From contig DAOUFU010000142.1 of the NCBI GenBank assembly GCA_034429275.1, forward strand, positions 1 through 17,555: DNA of 17,555 nucleotides, read 5' to 3'. The stretch's first letter is position 1, and each line of letters opens with the position of its first letter. The notes below the pieces were generated by a model. That model was not told the origin of the DNA and searched no databases. It saw only the letters and a program-made list of their open reading frames with translations. Origin of the DNA: DAOUFU01 sp034429275. Its GTDB lineage: Bacteria > Chloroflexota > Anaerolineae > Aggregatilineales > Aggregatilineaceae. The position numbers and the translations under genes were made by a program. This document shows, in pieces, positions 6,909 through 14,591 of the stretch.

Positions 6909-7569
6909 GGCAGCCCTCCGCCTCTGGCGCGGTGAGCCGCTCGCAGAAGCGGCGGATGGCCGGATGGGGATGGCCGTAACGCACGATTTCGCCGAGACCC
7001 ACGCCCAACCCCTCGATCCCTTTACCGACCTTCTCGACCAGGTAGTCTGCGTCGGGGTCTTCGCGTAAGACGATCTCGGCGGAGTGGATGATCTGGGTGC
7101 AGGCCAGCAGCCAGTAGTACGCGGTTGTGCCGCGCCAGCCCGGCAGCAGGGCGGCGTAGTCCAGCGTGCGCACCAGCGCACGTCGCGCCGCTTCGGCCAG
7201 CGCCAGGGTCGCCATCAGAGCGATCTGCTCGTGCACTTCCCAGGGCCGTCGGTCGCTCACAAAGTGGCTGAGATGCTCGACCGCGAGCCTGACCAGCCAG
7301 GGCGTGTGACCGTCCAGCGCGCCGAGCGCCTCACCGAGCTGCTGCCCGGCTCCGGCGTGATACTCTGAGCCAACCAGCTCCATAGAAGCATCGATGAGCA
7401 GATTCATGATGCGGTTGTGGTTGTCGTCGTGCGCCTCTAAATGCACGACACGTGCATCCAGGCCAAGCGCTGTCGCCAGCGCGGTGCTGAATGTGGTGTA
7501 GGTCTGGTTGTTACAGTGCGCATTGTAGGTATCCGGCACAGGCTGGGGAATGGTTGTGGTTTGGGTCAT
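6901..7569 (-). CDS. Hypothetical alpha-helical protein, 222 aa
   Basis: I do not recognise this protein. The ATG at 7567-7569 has GGAGG 6 bases upstream; the frame is open to 7800 but has no ribosome binding site there. The protein looks mainly helical and alanine/leucine-rich (for example ALMATLALAEAARRALVRTL), with a polar N-terminus rich in threonine and asparagine. There are scattered histidines (EAHDDNHNRIMNLL at about 45-58) but no clear metal site. It is probably the first gene of the minus-strand series, overlapping the next gene by 8 bases (stop TGA at 6901-6903). Its leader contains a sequence that is the exact complement of its Shine-Dalgarno region, so translation may be controlled. 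Confidence 0.72.
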   Translation of the reverse strand: MTQTTTIPQPVPDTYNAHCNNQTYTTFSTALATALGLDARVVHLEAHDDNHNRIMNLLIDASMELVGSEYHAGAGQQLGEALGALDGHTPWLVRLAVEHLSHFVSDRRPWEVHEQIALMATLALAEAARRALVRTLDYAALLPGWRGTTAYYWLLACTQIIHSAEIVLREDPDADYLVEKVGKGIEGLGVGLGEIVRYGHPHPAIRRFCERLTAPEAEGCHD

Positions 7570-7570
7570 G

Positions 7571-7671
7571 GGAACCTCCAAAGCATAGAACGAGGGGATT
7601 TCGAAATGTGGAAGTGAGGCCGCACCCAATCCAACAGGGCTAATGGCGAGCAGCTCGCGCGGGGAGGTTCC
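7571..7671 (-). promoter_or_regulatory. Leader able to sequester its own ribosome binding site
   Basis: On the minus strand, GGAACCTCC (7663-7671) is the perfect 9-base complement of GGAGGTTCC (7571-7579), which contains the Shine-Dalgarno of the gene starting at 7569. Between the arms are a small hairpin, GCGAG/CTCGC (7646-7658), and a 10-base palindrome, ATTTCGAAAT (7598-7607). A transcript starting upstream of 7671 could fold to hide the ribosome binding site. No promoter was identified, so it is not certain that the upper arm is transcribed. Confidence 0.45.
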
Positions 7672-7806
7672 TGTCTTGACCGGCTGGGGCCTCAAACGCC
7701 TCGCTGGTGTAGGGTGTCGCCTGAACGTGACCACGCCCATCAGGGGGATGGCGCAGCATGCAGAGGCCCTTCCGGCGGCCGCGCACAGCGGACAGTTCAC
7801 GACGGT

Positions 7807-8092
7807 CTACACCGGGCACCGCCCGGAACGGGGATGATCCAGGCGGTGGAGGCGGATGACATCGCGGCCTTGCACGCGCTCAATAGGGCCGCGCCAGCAC
7901 GTAATGTGGTGGGCTGAGGGCCTCGTGCACGACCCGTAGCGCGTGAAAGTCCGAGATGTGTTTGGTAAAGAGCGCTTCTTGCGCACGCCATACAGCCCAG
8001 CCGGACATCGCGCGGATGTCGTCGCAGACCGGCCCGGCGGCGATATGAGCGAAGCGGCACCAGCCCAATTCGCCGCCGGAGTCCGCAGCCCG
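7807..8092 (-). pseudogene. Probable frameshifted, 5'-truncated gene remnant
   Basis: Two minus-strand frames join into one plausible protein. Frame one reads ELGWCRFAHIAAGPVCDDIR, continues through SGWAVWRAQEALFTKHISDF, HALRVVHEALSPPHYVLARPY, and stops at 7880. The next frame continues as IERVQGRDVIRLHRLDHP and stops at 7807. The join lies at CCCTATTGAG near 7881-7890, where restoring one lost TA pair would put both in frame. The composition matches the GC-rich left block. The reading becomes unconvincing above about 8092, close to where the base composition changes, as if the 5' end had been cut off. The family is not recognised; two cysteines near the start could be part of a metal site. 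This is interpretation, and a chance open frame cannot be excluded. Confidence 0.35.
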
Positions 8093-8125
8093 CTTGCGGG
8101 CTGGACATCCGCGCCCGGCTGGGCT
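7994..8125. repeat. Nested inverted repeat at the edge of the dnd island
   Basis: The outer arms are 7994-8020 and 8104-8125. They pair perfectly over 22 bases except for a 5-base insertion in the left arm. Inside lie a 10-bp pair (8034-8043 with 8070-8079), an 8-bp hairpin with a TT loop (8086-8093/8096-8103), and a small GACATC/GATGTC hairpin (8004-8009/8015-8020). The element ends at the point where the sequence turns AT-rich. It could be a terminator-like or cruciform element, a small mobile element end, or a structured RNA. It overlaps the gene remnant on the minus strand. Confidence 0.65.
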
Positions 8126-8264
8126 AGAGTGCGTAATAAGAAGCGCACCAAACACATCGAGGGAAGAAAACGCAAGAAAGTGGCAATAAAGCCCTCCAAA
8201 TGAGCATATGCAGGGAAAGCAGTGGGGTAATTGAGACGCCCAGCTGAGCGCGTTATATGAGAAT

Positions 8265-8292
8265 TTGACATACATTCAGTTATGAATATACT
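8265..8292 (+). promoter_or_regulatory. Near-consensus sigma-70 promoter of the dnd operon
   Basis: TTGACA (8265-8270) is a perfect -35 box and TATACT (8287-8292) a good -10 box, with a 16-base spacer. Transcription would start near 8299, giving a leader of about 47 bases before dndB. No other promoter of this quality was noticed in the window. There are no large gaps between the six plus-strand genes downstream, so it probably drives all of them. Confidence 0.8.
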
Positions 8293-8301
8293 TCTATTCA
8301 T
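8274..8301. promoter_or_regulatory. Candidate operator dyads over the dnd promoter
   Basis: Three half-sites of ATTCA/TGAAT lie in and around the -10 box: ATTCA at 8274-8278, ATGAAT at 8282-8287 and ATTCAT at 8296-8301. The outer two of the three pairings form dyads (8274-8278 with 8283-8287; 8282-8287 with 8296-8301). A repressor bound here would block RNA polymerase. DndB is reported to repress its own operon in Salmonella, so it is the first candidate. That link is inference. Confidence 0.4.
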
Positions 8302-8345
8302 CGCAAATAAACTTCCAAATCGCAGAGTTATTTTGGATGTGAGAT

Positions 8346-9437
8346 ATGGAAGCATACAATTACCAGTTCACTGCGTTAAGAGGAATACAATCCGGGCGAG
8401 AATACTACATAGCAATGTGCCCACTCAAACTGATCCCTAAAATATTCCTTTTTGACGAAGAAGAAATACCACCGGAATTGCGAGCTCAGCGTGTCCTGAA
8501 TCGTGCTCGAGTACCAGAAATTGCCCGATATATCATCAACAACCCTGATAATTATGTATTCTCGTCTATCACCGCATCTATTGATGGCGATGTGCACTTT
8601 GACCCATTGGCAGACCACGGCTATGGTCGAAATGCGGGCGTCCTGACAATCTCAATGAACAGCAGGTTTTTGATCAACGATGGACAGCATCGCCGTGCTG
8701 CAATCGAAGAAGCTCTCAAAGAAAACCCGAGACTGGGCGATGAAACCATCTCGGTTGTGTTCTTCATTGATGCAGGGTTGGAACGCAGCCAGCAGCTCTT
8801 TGCTGACCTGAACAAACATGCCGTTCGTCCTACGAAATCAATAGGTATTCTCTATGACCGTCGCGACCCCTTCTCACAACTCTCGTTGAGACTCATGGAC
8901 AGTGTGCCGATTTTCCGGGGACTGACAGAGACCGAGAAGACCACCATATCGAACCGAAGTCCGAAAGTATTCACTCTGAGCGCCATTTATCAAGCGACCA
9001 TGGCGCTGCTCCACAAAAAGCACGGCGATGAGGCGACAGAAAGCGATTATCAGGTTTCAAGGGAATTCTGGACATTGCTGGGTGACATTATCCCCGAGTG
9101 GCGGCTGGTCATCACCAAACAGATCAGCGCGGCAGAACTACGGCAGAATTATGTTCATGGGCATGGGGTAATGCTTCACGCCCTAGGAATCGCTGGGCAT
9201 GTACTAATGCAACTCTCGCCGCGTGATTGGCAAGAACGTCTTGCTCCCCTGGCGACCGTGGATTGGCTCCGTACAAACCGCATGTGGGAGGGAAGAGCGA
9301 TGGTTCGTGGCAAAATGAGCAAAGCCGGGGATAGCGTGACACTGACCGCGGCACTCATAAAGAAGCTTCTGGAACTTCCGTTGACGCCTGAGGAAATGGA
9401 ACTTGAGGGCAGTGTACTCGCATTGCAGGGGCAGTGA
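8346..9437 (+). CDS. dndB: DNA sulfur modification protein DndB (DGQHR domain)
   Basis: The 363-residue protein carries the defining DGQHR motif at residues 112-116 within INDGQHRRAAIEEAL. Further downstream is FADLNKHAVRPTKSIGILYD, typical of the DndB/DGQHR family. DndB is not needed to make phosphorothioate bonds. In characterised systems it represses the dnd operon and tunes the amount of modification. Cys25 sits near the N-terminus (YIAMCPLK), comparable to the N-terminal cysteine discussed for Salmonella DndB DNA binding. The ATG at 8346 has only a weak Shine-Dalgarno (GGATGTGAG), and the strong promoter ends about 50 bases upstream. It is the first gene of the operon, as is usual for dndB, and dndC follows after one base. 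Its base composition is clearly lower in GC than the genes to the left. Confidence 0.93.
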   Translation: MEAYNYQFTALRGIQSGREYYIAMCPLKLIPKIFLFDEEEIPPELRAQRVLNRARVPEIARYIINNPDNYVFSSITASIDGDVHFDPLADHGYGRNAGVLTISMNSRFLINDGQHRRAAIEEALKENPRLGDETISVVFFIDAGLERSQQLFADLNKHAVRPTKSIGILYDRRDPFSQLSLRLMDSVPIFRGLTETEKTTISNRSPKVFTLSAIYQATMALLHKKHGDEATESDYQVSREFWTLLGDIIPEWRLVITKQISAAELRQNYVHGHGVMLHALGIAGHVLMQLSPRDWQERLAPLATVDWLRTNRMWEGRAMVRGKMSKAGDSVTLTAALIKKLLELPLTPEEMELEGSVLALQGQ

Positions 9438-9438
9438 A

Positions 9439-10965
9439 ATGCATCGAATAGGACTCCCTAGCGAAGATCGTTCAATATTCGACACACAGTCACTAGACGA
9501 AATTTACGCCGAGATTCGCGAAGTCTACTTGTCAACTGGTTTGCCGTGGGTGATCGGCTATAGTGGCGGCAAGGACTCAACTGCAACGGTTCAACTCGTC
9601 TGGTATGCTCTTTCATCACTACAGAGAGAGCAATTGCGTTTTCCCGTATACATTATTGCTTCTGATACTCTTGTTGAAACACCGGTTATCTCGGACCATC
9701 TGAATGCTGCCTTACGGCAGATGAATGAAATAGCGCAAGAGCAAGGTTTGCCATTCGAAGCCCACAAAGTCACGCCACAAATAACGGATACTTTCTGGGT
9801 GAATCTGATCGGGCGCGGATATCCAGCACCGAATCAGCGTTTCCGCTGGTGTACTGAGCGCATGAAGATCCAACCTGCGAATCGGTTCATCCTTGACCGT
9901 GCTGCCGAATATGGTGAGGTCGTGATGGTGCTAGGTGGGCGCAAAAGTGAGAGCGCTAGTCGAGCACAAGTTATGACCGCGAAGCATGGGAAAATCACTG
10001 GCAGCAAACTTGGTCGGCATCATATCCTTTCACGGGCATATGTCTACACGCCGATTGCCGACTTCACAACAGACGATGTGTGGACCTACCTGCTCCAGGT
10101 TCCATCCGCTTGGGGAGGCAGCAACCGCGATCTGGCGGCCATGTACCAGTCTGCGAACTCCGGCGAATGTCCGCTCGTGGTAGATGACACCACTCCTTCG
10201 TGCGGTAACAGCCGCTTTGGATGCTGGACATGTACTGTGGTGACACGCGACAAGTCGATGGAAGCCATGATCGACAGCGGTGAGGAGTGGATGCTCCCTC
10301 TGTTGGACTTTCGCGATTGGTTGGTGGAAACCCAAAACCCGGAGACCAAGCACCTCTATCGCGAGCACAAGCGTCGCACTGGTGAAGTGCTGATCGAAGC
10401 CAGGACTGCAAACGGGCAACGTCTGCGCGGGCTGAAGAACATTGAGATGTACATGGACGAAACCGGCGAAGAAGTCATCGCCCCTAAGCTCATCCGCGGC
10501 CCATACAAACTCGAATTCTGTAAAGAAATGCTGCGCCGATTATTGCAGACACAGCAACAGGTGCGTACGCAAGGGCCCGATCCTGAGATCGAGCTTATCA
10601 GCGAGGCGGAGATTCACGAGATCCGTCGTATATGGCGCACAGAACGGCAGGATTGGGATGACTCTGTCCCACAAATCTACTACGAAATGACAGGGAAGAG
10701 GCTCAACTGGCTCCAAGATGACATTGGCACATTCACCGCTAAGGAGTACCAGGTACTTGACGCTATCTGTCGAGAACATGCGATTCCTACAGATTTGGTT
10801 GCTCGCCTGATGGAGCAGGAACGTCAGATGCAGGGCATGCATCGCCGGGCAGGGATTTTTCAGCGAATCGACGATGTGCTACGCGAAGAGTGGCGCGATG
10901 AAATGACAATCCGCCAGAAATACAACTTGCCGAACCTAGAAGATAGTGATGAGGCCGAGGCGTAA
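9439..10965 (+). CDS. dndC: Phosphorothioation protein DndC, ATP pyrophosphatase / PAPS reductase-like
   Basis: This 508-residue enzyme activates and transfers sulfur to the DNA backbone. Residues 42-47 (SGGKDS, in IGYSGGKDSTAT) are the ATP pyrophosphatase P-loop shared with PAPS reductases. Cysteines at 138 (RWCTER), 255, 262 and 265 (CGNSRFGCWTC) are in place to hold the 4Fe-4S cluster that DndA assembles on DndC. The C-terminal 200 residues are charged and helical, as in other DndC proteins. An in-frame start at 9403 lies inside dndB; the ATG at 9439, one base after the dndB stop, is preferred because a purine-rich AGGGG stretch precedes it. It overlaps dndD by one base (TAATG), which indicates translational coupling. 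Confidence 0.96.
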   Translation: MHRIGLPSEDRSIFDTQSLDEIYAEIREVYLSTGLPWVIGYSGGKDSTATVQLVWYALSSLQREQLRFPVYIIASDTLVETPVISDHLNAALRQMNEIAQEQGLPFEAHKVTPQITDTFWVNLIGRGYPAPNQRFRWCTERMKIQPANRFILDRAAEYGEVVMVLGGRKSESASRAQVMTAKHGKITGSKLGRHHILSRAYVYTPIADFTTDDVWTYLLQVPSAWGGSNRDLAAMYQSANSGECPLVVDDTTPSCGNSRFGCWTCTVVTRDKSMEAMIDSGEEWMLPLLDFRDWLVETQNPETKHLYREHKRRTGEVLIEARTANGQRLRGLKNIEMYMDETGEEVIAPKLIRGPYKLEFCKEMLRRLLQTQQQVRTQGPDPEIELISEAEIHEIRRIWRTERQDWDDSVPQIYYEMTGKRLNWLQDDIGTFTAKEYQVLDAICREHAIPTDLVARLMEQERQMQGMHRRAGIFQRIDDVLREEWRDEMTIRQKYNLPNLEDSDEAEA

Positions 10966-12989
10966 TGATCTTCACGCATTTGACGATAGAAAACTTCGGT
11001 GTTTATGCCGGCACACACGAGTTCGATCTGCGCCCACGTAGGATCAACGATCACTTCTTGCCCGTCATCTTGTTCGGAGGAAAGAATGGAGCGGGAAAGA
11101 CCACGATCCTTGAAGCCATACGGCTGTGTCTCTATGGACAGCTTGCCCTCGGCAGTCGTGTTCGACGCGTGGACTACGAAACGTATGTCATGCAACGCCT
11201 TCATCGCGGAGTGGGCACTTCGCGCTCAGTGCGGTCTGCACGCATAGGGCTTATCTTCGACCATACCCACGCCGGGGTTTTGAGCACCTATGACGCAGTG
11301 CGCGCTTGGCGCGTAGAGGGCCAGACGCTTCATGAAAGTGTATCCATTTATAAGAACGGCCAGGTACTGCAAGACATTGCTCCCGAACACTGGAGCGATT
11401 TCCTGCGGGATCTCATCCCGCCAGGCGTAGCCGATCTGTTTTTCTTTGATGGAGAGCAAGTCCAGGCGCTCGCCGATGATGAGACCGAAACCAGTGCTTT
11501 GGCAACCGCAATGAACGGCTTGCTCAATCTCGATTTGGTAGAGCGTCTCAAGTCGGACCTTGCCCTGTATGTTAAACAACAGGGAAACCGGGAAAGTTCA
11601 GCCCTGCAACGGGCTGCCCAGGAAGCCCAGCATGCACACGAGAACCTTGAAGCCATTTACTCTGCGCGTTACCAAGATCGCGCAGGACTCCGCACCCAGC
11701 TTGATCGCGTTCGCAAGAGACTTGAAGATACTCGACAAACGTTGCTAAAAGAAGGTGCGACCTTTGTCGAGCAGAGAACCGGTCTGGAACTGCGGCAATT
11801 GGAAGTTGAACGCGAGCTTGAACAAACACGAGCAGCTATCCGAGAGCTTGTTGCTGGCTTGATGCCATTTACATTGTCACCAACCTGGAGCGCTCGCTTG
11901 AGAGAACGCCTGCAAAAAGAAGCACAGGCAGAACAAGCGCGTTCAACCTATGAAGCACGTCTCACCCAGGCAAACGAAGTGATAACCCGAGTTCTCGATC
12001 CAGTATTTCAACAGGAAATTGCTCCAGGTGTGAACCCTCATGACTGGGCAAAGATATCCAATGCACTGCAATCAATCCTCAAGCCAGGAGAACCTGATAA
12101 CACCCCAATACTGCATCCGGTTTCGTCGCAGGAGCGGACCTTGTTGATCGAATGGATTGACAGCGTATTGCACGATATTCCGGCGCAAATGCAGGCTCTT
12201 GGACAGCGGCTTGAAGCGCTCGAAGCAGAACGGGGCGCCCTTCAGCACGCCTTACAGCAAATTCCAGATGATGCGGCAGCTCATCCTATCCTGGAGCAAT
12301 TCCATGTCCTGTCGGAAGCGAAAGGAAGGTTGCAGGAGCAAATCCGTCTAGCCGATGAGGAAATCAGTCAAATCGAACTTCAACTGGCCGAAGCAGATCG
12401 TCAGCGCAAAAAGGCCTGGCAACAACTGGCAAGTGCTGGAGATACTGACCTGCGAGTTGAGCGCGCAGCAAAGGTTCAGGTCATTCTTGATGAGTACCTG
12501 GAGCAGATCACAGCAACCAAGACCGAAGAACTAGAGAAAATGGTGGCACACTTCTTCAACTTGTTGTGCCGCAAAGATCTGCTGATTCGAGAGGTCAAGA
12601 TAGACCCAAAGCGCCATACGGTTACGCTATACAGCGATAACCGCGTGGAAATACCCAAGTCTAGCCTTTCTGCCGGTGAACGACAGCTCTATGCGATGGC
12701 CCTCCTCTGGGCGCTACGTTCGGTGTCGGGGCGTATGCTACCGATCATCATTGATACGCCGATGGGACGTCTTGACAGCGACCATCGGCGAATGTTGTTA
12801 ACCGAATTCTTTCCAAACGCGGCCCATCAGATCATCCTGCTGTCCACGGATACAGAGATCAGCACCGAGGCGTATGAGTTGCTCAGGCCGTCTATCTCTC
12901 ACGCATTCATGCTGAAATACGATGAAGAGCAAGGATGCACCAGGGTGGAACATAGGTACTTTGAAGGTTCGGAGGAATTGGCCTCATGA
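10965..12989 (+). CDS. dndD: DndD, SMC/Rad50-like ATPase of phosphorothioation
   Basis: The 674-residue protein has a split ABC-type ATPase. Walker A (GGKNGAGKT) is at 38-46, the signature SLSAGERQ at about 567-574, and Walker B IIIDTP ends with D597 and P599. Between them is a long charged coiled-coil region (about residues 190-350 and 400-530). The conserved FFDGEQV (160-166) is typical of DndD. There is no CxxC zinc hook at the middle of the coil, unlike true Rad50. DndD is thought to use ATP to open or nick DNA for sulfur insertion. It overlaps dndC by 1 base and dndE by 4 bases (ATGA), and has GAGG about 4 bases upstream. Length and motif order are normal for the family. Confidence 0.95.
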   Translation: MIFTHLTIENFGVYAGTHEFDLRPRRINDHFLPVILFGGKNGAGKTTILEAIRLCLYGQLALGSRVRRVDYETYVMQRLHRGVGTSRSVRSARIGLIFDHTHAGVLSTYDAVRAWRVEGQTLHESVSIYKNGQVLQDIAPEHWSDFLRDLIPPGVADLFFFDGEQVQALADDETETSALATAMNGLLNLDLVERLKSDLALYVKQQGNRESSALQRAAQEAQHAHENLEAIYSARYQDRAGLRTQLDRVRKRLEDTRQTLLKEGATFVEQRTGLELRQLEVERELEQTRAAIRELVAGLMPFTLSPTWSARLRERLQKEAQAEQARSTYEARLTQANEVITRVLDPVFQQEIAPGVNPHDWAKISNALQSILKPGEPDNTPILHPVSSQERTLLIEWIDSVLHDIPAQMQALGQRLEALEAERGALQHALQQIPDDAAAHPILEQFHVLSEAKGRLQEQIRLADEEISQIELQLAEADRQRKKAWQQLASAGDTDLRVERAAKVQVILDEYLEQITATKTEELEKMVAHFFNLLCRKDLLIREVKIDPKRHTVTLYSDNRVEIPKSSLSAGERQLYAMALLWALRSVSGRMLPIIIDTPMGRLDSDHRRMLLTEFFPNAAHQIILLSTDTEISTEAYELLRPSISHAFMLKYDEEQGCTRVEHRYFEGSEELAS

Positions 12990-13420
12990 GAATGACACGG
13001 CTGCGGGTTTGCAGGGAAGTCGATCAGCGCCTCATGCAACTTAAAGCACGGACCGGATTGAACCCTAATCTGCTGTGCCGTCTCGGGTTTTGCTTATCCC
13101 TCAACGATCCGTCTGTGCCTGACCCGGCGGCTTATCCGCCCGACAGTGAGCGCGAGATCAACCGTTATACTTTGACAGGCGAATGGGATGGGTACTTCGT
13201 GGCGCTTCTGCGTGAGCGGTGTGCCCACGACAACTTGAACCTGGAGACAGACCTCGAGGATCAGTTCCGGGCACACATCAACCGTGGGGTGTTGATGCTT
13301 TACCTACGGGTCAAGCATCTGGGCGATCTGGACAGATTGGTACAAGATTTCAACCATAACACAGGCAATGAGCGGGTGAAGGTCAGTCCGAATGGAAAAG
13401 GCAGAATACATTTACCTTGA
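12986..13420 (+). CDS. dndE: DndE, small DNA-binding subunit of phosphorothioation
   Basis: The 144-residue protein matches the DndE family. It has the N-terminal helix with KARTGLNPNLLCRLGFCLSL, a middle segment beginning EINRYTLTGEW, and the C-terminal DQFRAHINRGVLMLYLRV. Structural work on E. coli DndE describes a tetramer that binds nicked double-stranded DNA; here it should act with DndC and DndD. GGAGG at 12971-12975 stands 10 bases before the ATG, which overlaps dndD by 4 bases. Compared with short DndE proteins of about 110-120 residues it has a longer tail of about 20 residues (from NHNTGNERV onward). The last 29 bases of that tail overlap the start of dndA in another frame. Confidence 0.93.
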   Translation: MRMTRLRVCREVDQRLMQLKARTGLNPNLLCRLGFCLSLNDPSVPDPAAYPPDSEREINRYTLTGEWDGYFVALLRERCAHDNLNLETDLEDQFRAHINRGVLMLYLRVKHLGDLDRLVQDFNHNTGNERVKVSPNGKGRIHLP

Positions 13421-14561
13421 TCACAACGCGACAACACCGGTTGATCCGCGTGTCCTGGAAGCGATGTTGCCTTACTTCACCGAAGTGTATGGCAATGCGG
13501 CAAGCATTGACCATGAAGCTGGGCTCATAGCGATGCGAGCAGTTGAAACGGCCCGTGAGCAGTGTGCTCGAATCATTGGCGCTGCCGATCCAAAGGAAAT
13601 CATCTTCACCAGTGGGGCAACCGAATCGGATAACATCGCTCTTTTTGGGGTAGCTGAGAAATACGCAGATAAGGGTGATCACATCATTACTTGCGTCACG
13701 GAACACAAAGCGATACTAGACTGCTGCAAACGCCTCGAGCAAATGGGCAAACGGGTGACCTATCTGCCGGTTGACCAATATGGTCTGGTTGACCTCGATG
13801 AGCTCCGCAAAGCGATCACGCCCAGGACGATTCTCATCTCCATCATGTTCGCCAACAACGAGATCGGGACTATTGCGCCCATCAAGGAAATCGGCGCGAT
13901 TGCCCACGAACATGGGGTGCTATTCCACACTGATGCCGCACAGGCAGTAGGCCATGTGCCAGTTGATGTGGAAGAAATGCACATAGACTTGCTGTCGTTC
14001 TCGGCGCACAAAATCTATGGGCCAAAGGGTATTGGCGGATTGTATGTCCGTCGGCGGAATCCGCGCGTGAAAGTGGCACCCGTGATTTATGGTGGCGGCC
14101 ATGAACTCGGTCTCCGTTCAGGCACGCTGAACGTGCCAGGCATCGTGGGCATGGGCAAGGCGCTTGAAATCGCGGGACAGCAGATGAAAGCGGATGCCAA
14201 GAAATATCGCGAGTGGACAAAAATGATGTACGAGCAACTCTGTGAGCAGCTTGGCGACGTTGCCTTGAATGGTCATCCCACCCAACGCTTGCCGCATAAT
14301 CTGAACGTGTCGATCAAGGGGATTGAAAGCAAATCGTTAGTCGTTCAACTCAAGAACATTGCCATTTCTACGGGTTCTGCCTGCACATCAGCGACAGTGG
14401 AACCTTCGCATGTGATCAAAGCGCTCGGCTTTGGAGAAGACCGAGCGCACAATGCGATCAGGATTGGGGTAGGGAGAGGGAATCGGGTGGATCATATACA
14501 TTCTGCAATTGACGACATTGTTGTAGGGACGAAAAAACTCAGACAATTAGGTACAATTTGA
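13392..14561 (+). CDS. dndA: Cysteine desulfurase DndA (IscS/NifS-like)
   Basis: This 389-residue PLP enzyme takes sulfur from cysteine and supplies it for DndC cluster assembly and for DNA modification. Residues seen are YLDHNATTP (8-16), HTDAAQ (179-184, D181 binding the PLP ring), SAHK with Lys207 forming the Schiff base, and the catalytic loop STGSACTSAT with Cys331. Length is normal for the IscS/NifS group. The ATG at 13392 has GAAGG 9 bases upstream and overlaps dndE by 29 bases. By sequence alone it could be an ordinary IscS or NifS, but no other Fe-S genes are near, so the dnd operon defines its role. Its position at the end of the operon differs from Streptomyces lividans, where dndA is divergent, and from the many systems that lack it and rely on IscS. 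Confidence 0.88.
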   Translation: MEKAEYIYLDHNATTPVDPRVLEAMLPYFTEVYGNAASIDHEAGLIAMRAVETAREQCARIIGAADPKEIIFTSGATESDNIALFGVAEKYADKGDHIITCVTEHKAILDCCKRLEQMGKRVTYLPVDQYGLVDLDELRKAITPRTILISIMFANNEIGTIAPIKEIGAIAHEHGVLFHTDAAQAVGHVPVDVEEMHIDLLSFSAHKIYGPKGIGGLYVRRRNPRVKVAPVIYGGGHELGLRSGTLNVPGIVGMGKALEIAGQQMKADAKKYREWTKMMYEQLCEQLGDVALNGHPTQRLPHNLNVSIKGIESKSLVVQLKNIAISTGSACTSATVEPSHVIKALGFGEDRAHNAIRIGVGRGNRVDHIHSAIDDIVVGTKKLRQLGTI

Positions 14562-14591
14562 AGGGCATTGCATGATATTAGGGGCATAGAC

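Noticed and set aside
7807..8355. Single intact 182-codon minus-strand gene across the dnd promoter
   Set aside because: Its N-terminal two thirds crosses the composition break and the strong plus-strand promoter and shows no protein-like pattern; only its last part fits the gene remnant.
10965..12989. Rad50 or SbcC instead of DndD
   Set aside because: No CxxC zinc hook in the coiled coil, the protein is shorter, and it sits between dndC and dndE.
13392..14561. Housekeeping IscS/NifS rather than DndA
   Set aside because: No iscU, iscR or nif genes are near, and the gene overlaps dndE within the operon.
14568..14591. TTG start for the GIY-YIG protein
   Set aside because: AAGGG stands only 2 bases before it, too close, whereas the ATG at 14592 has AGGGG at normal spacing.
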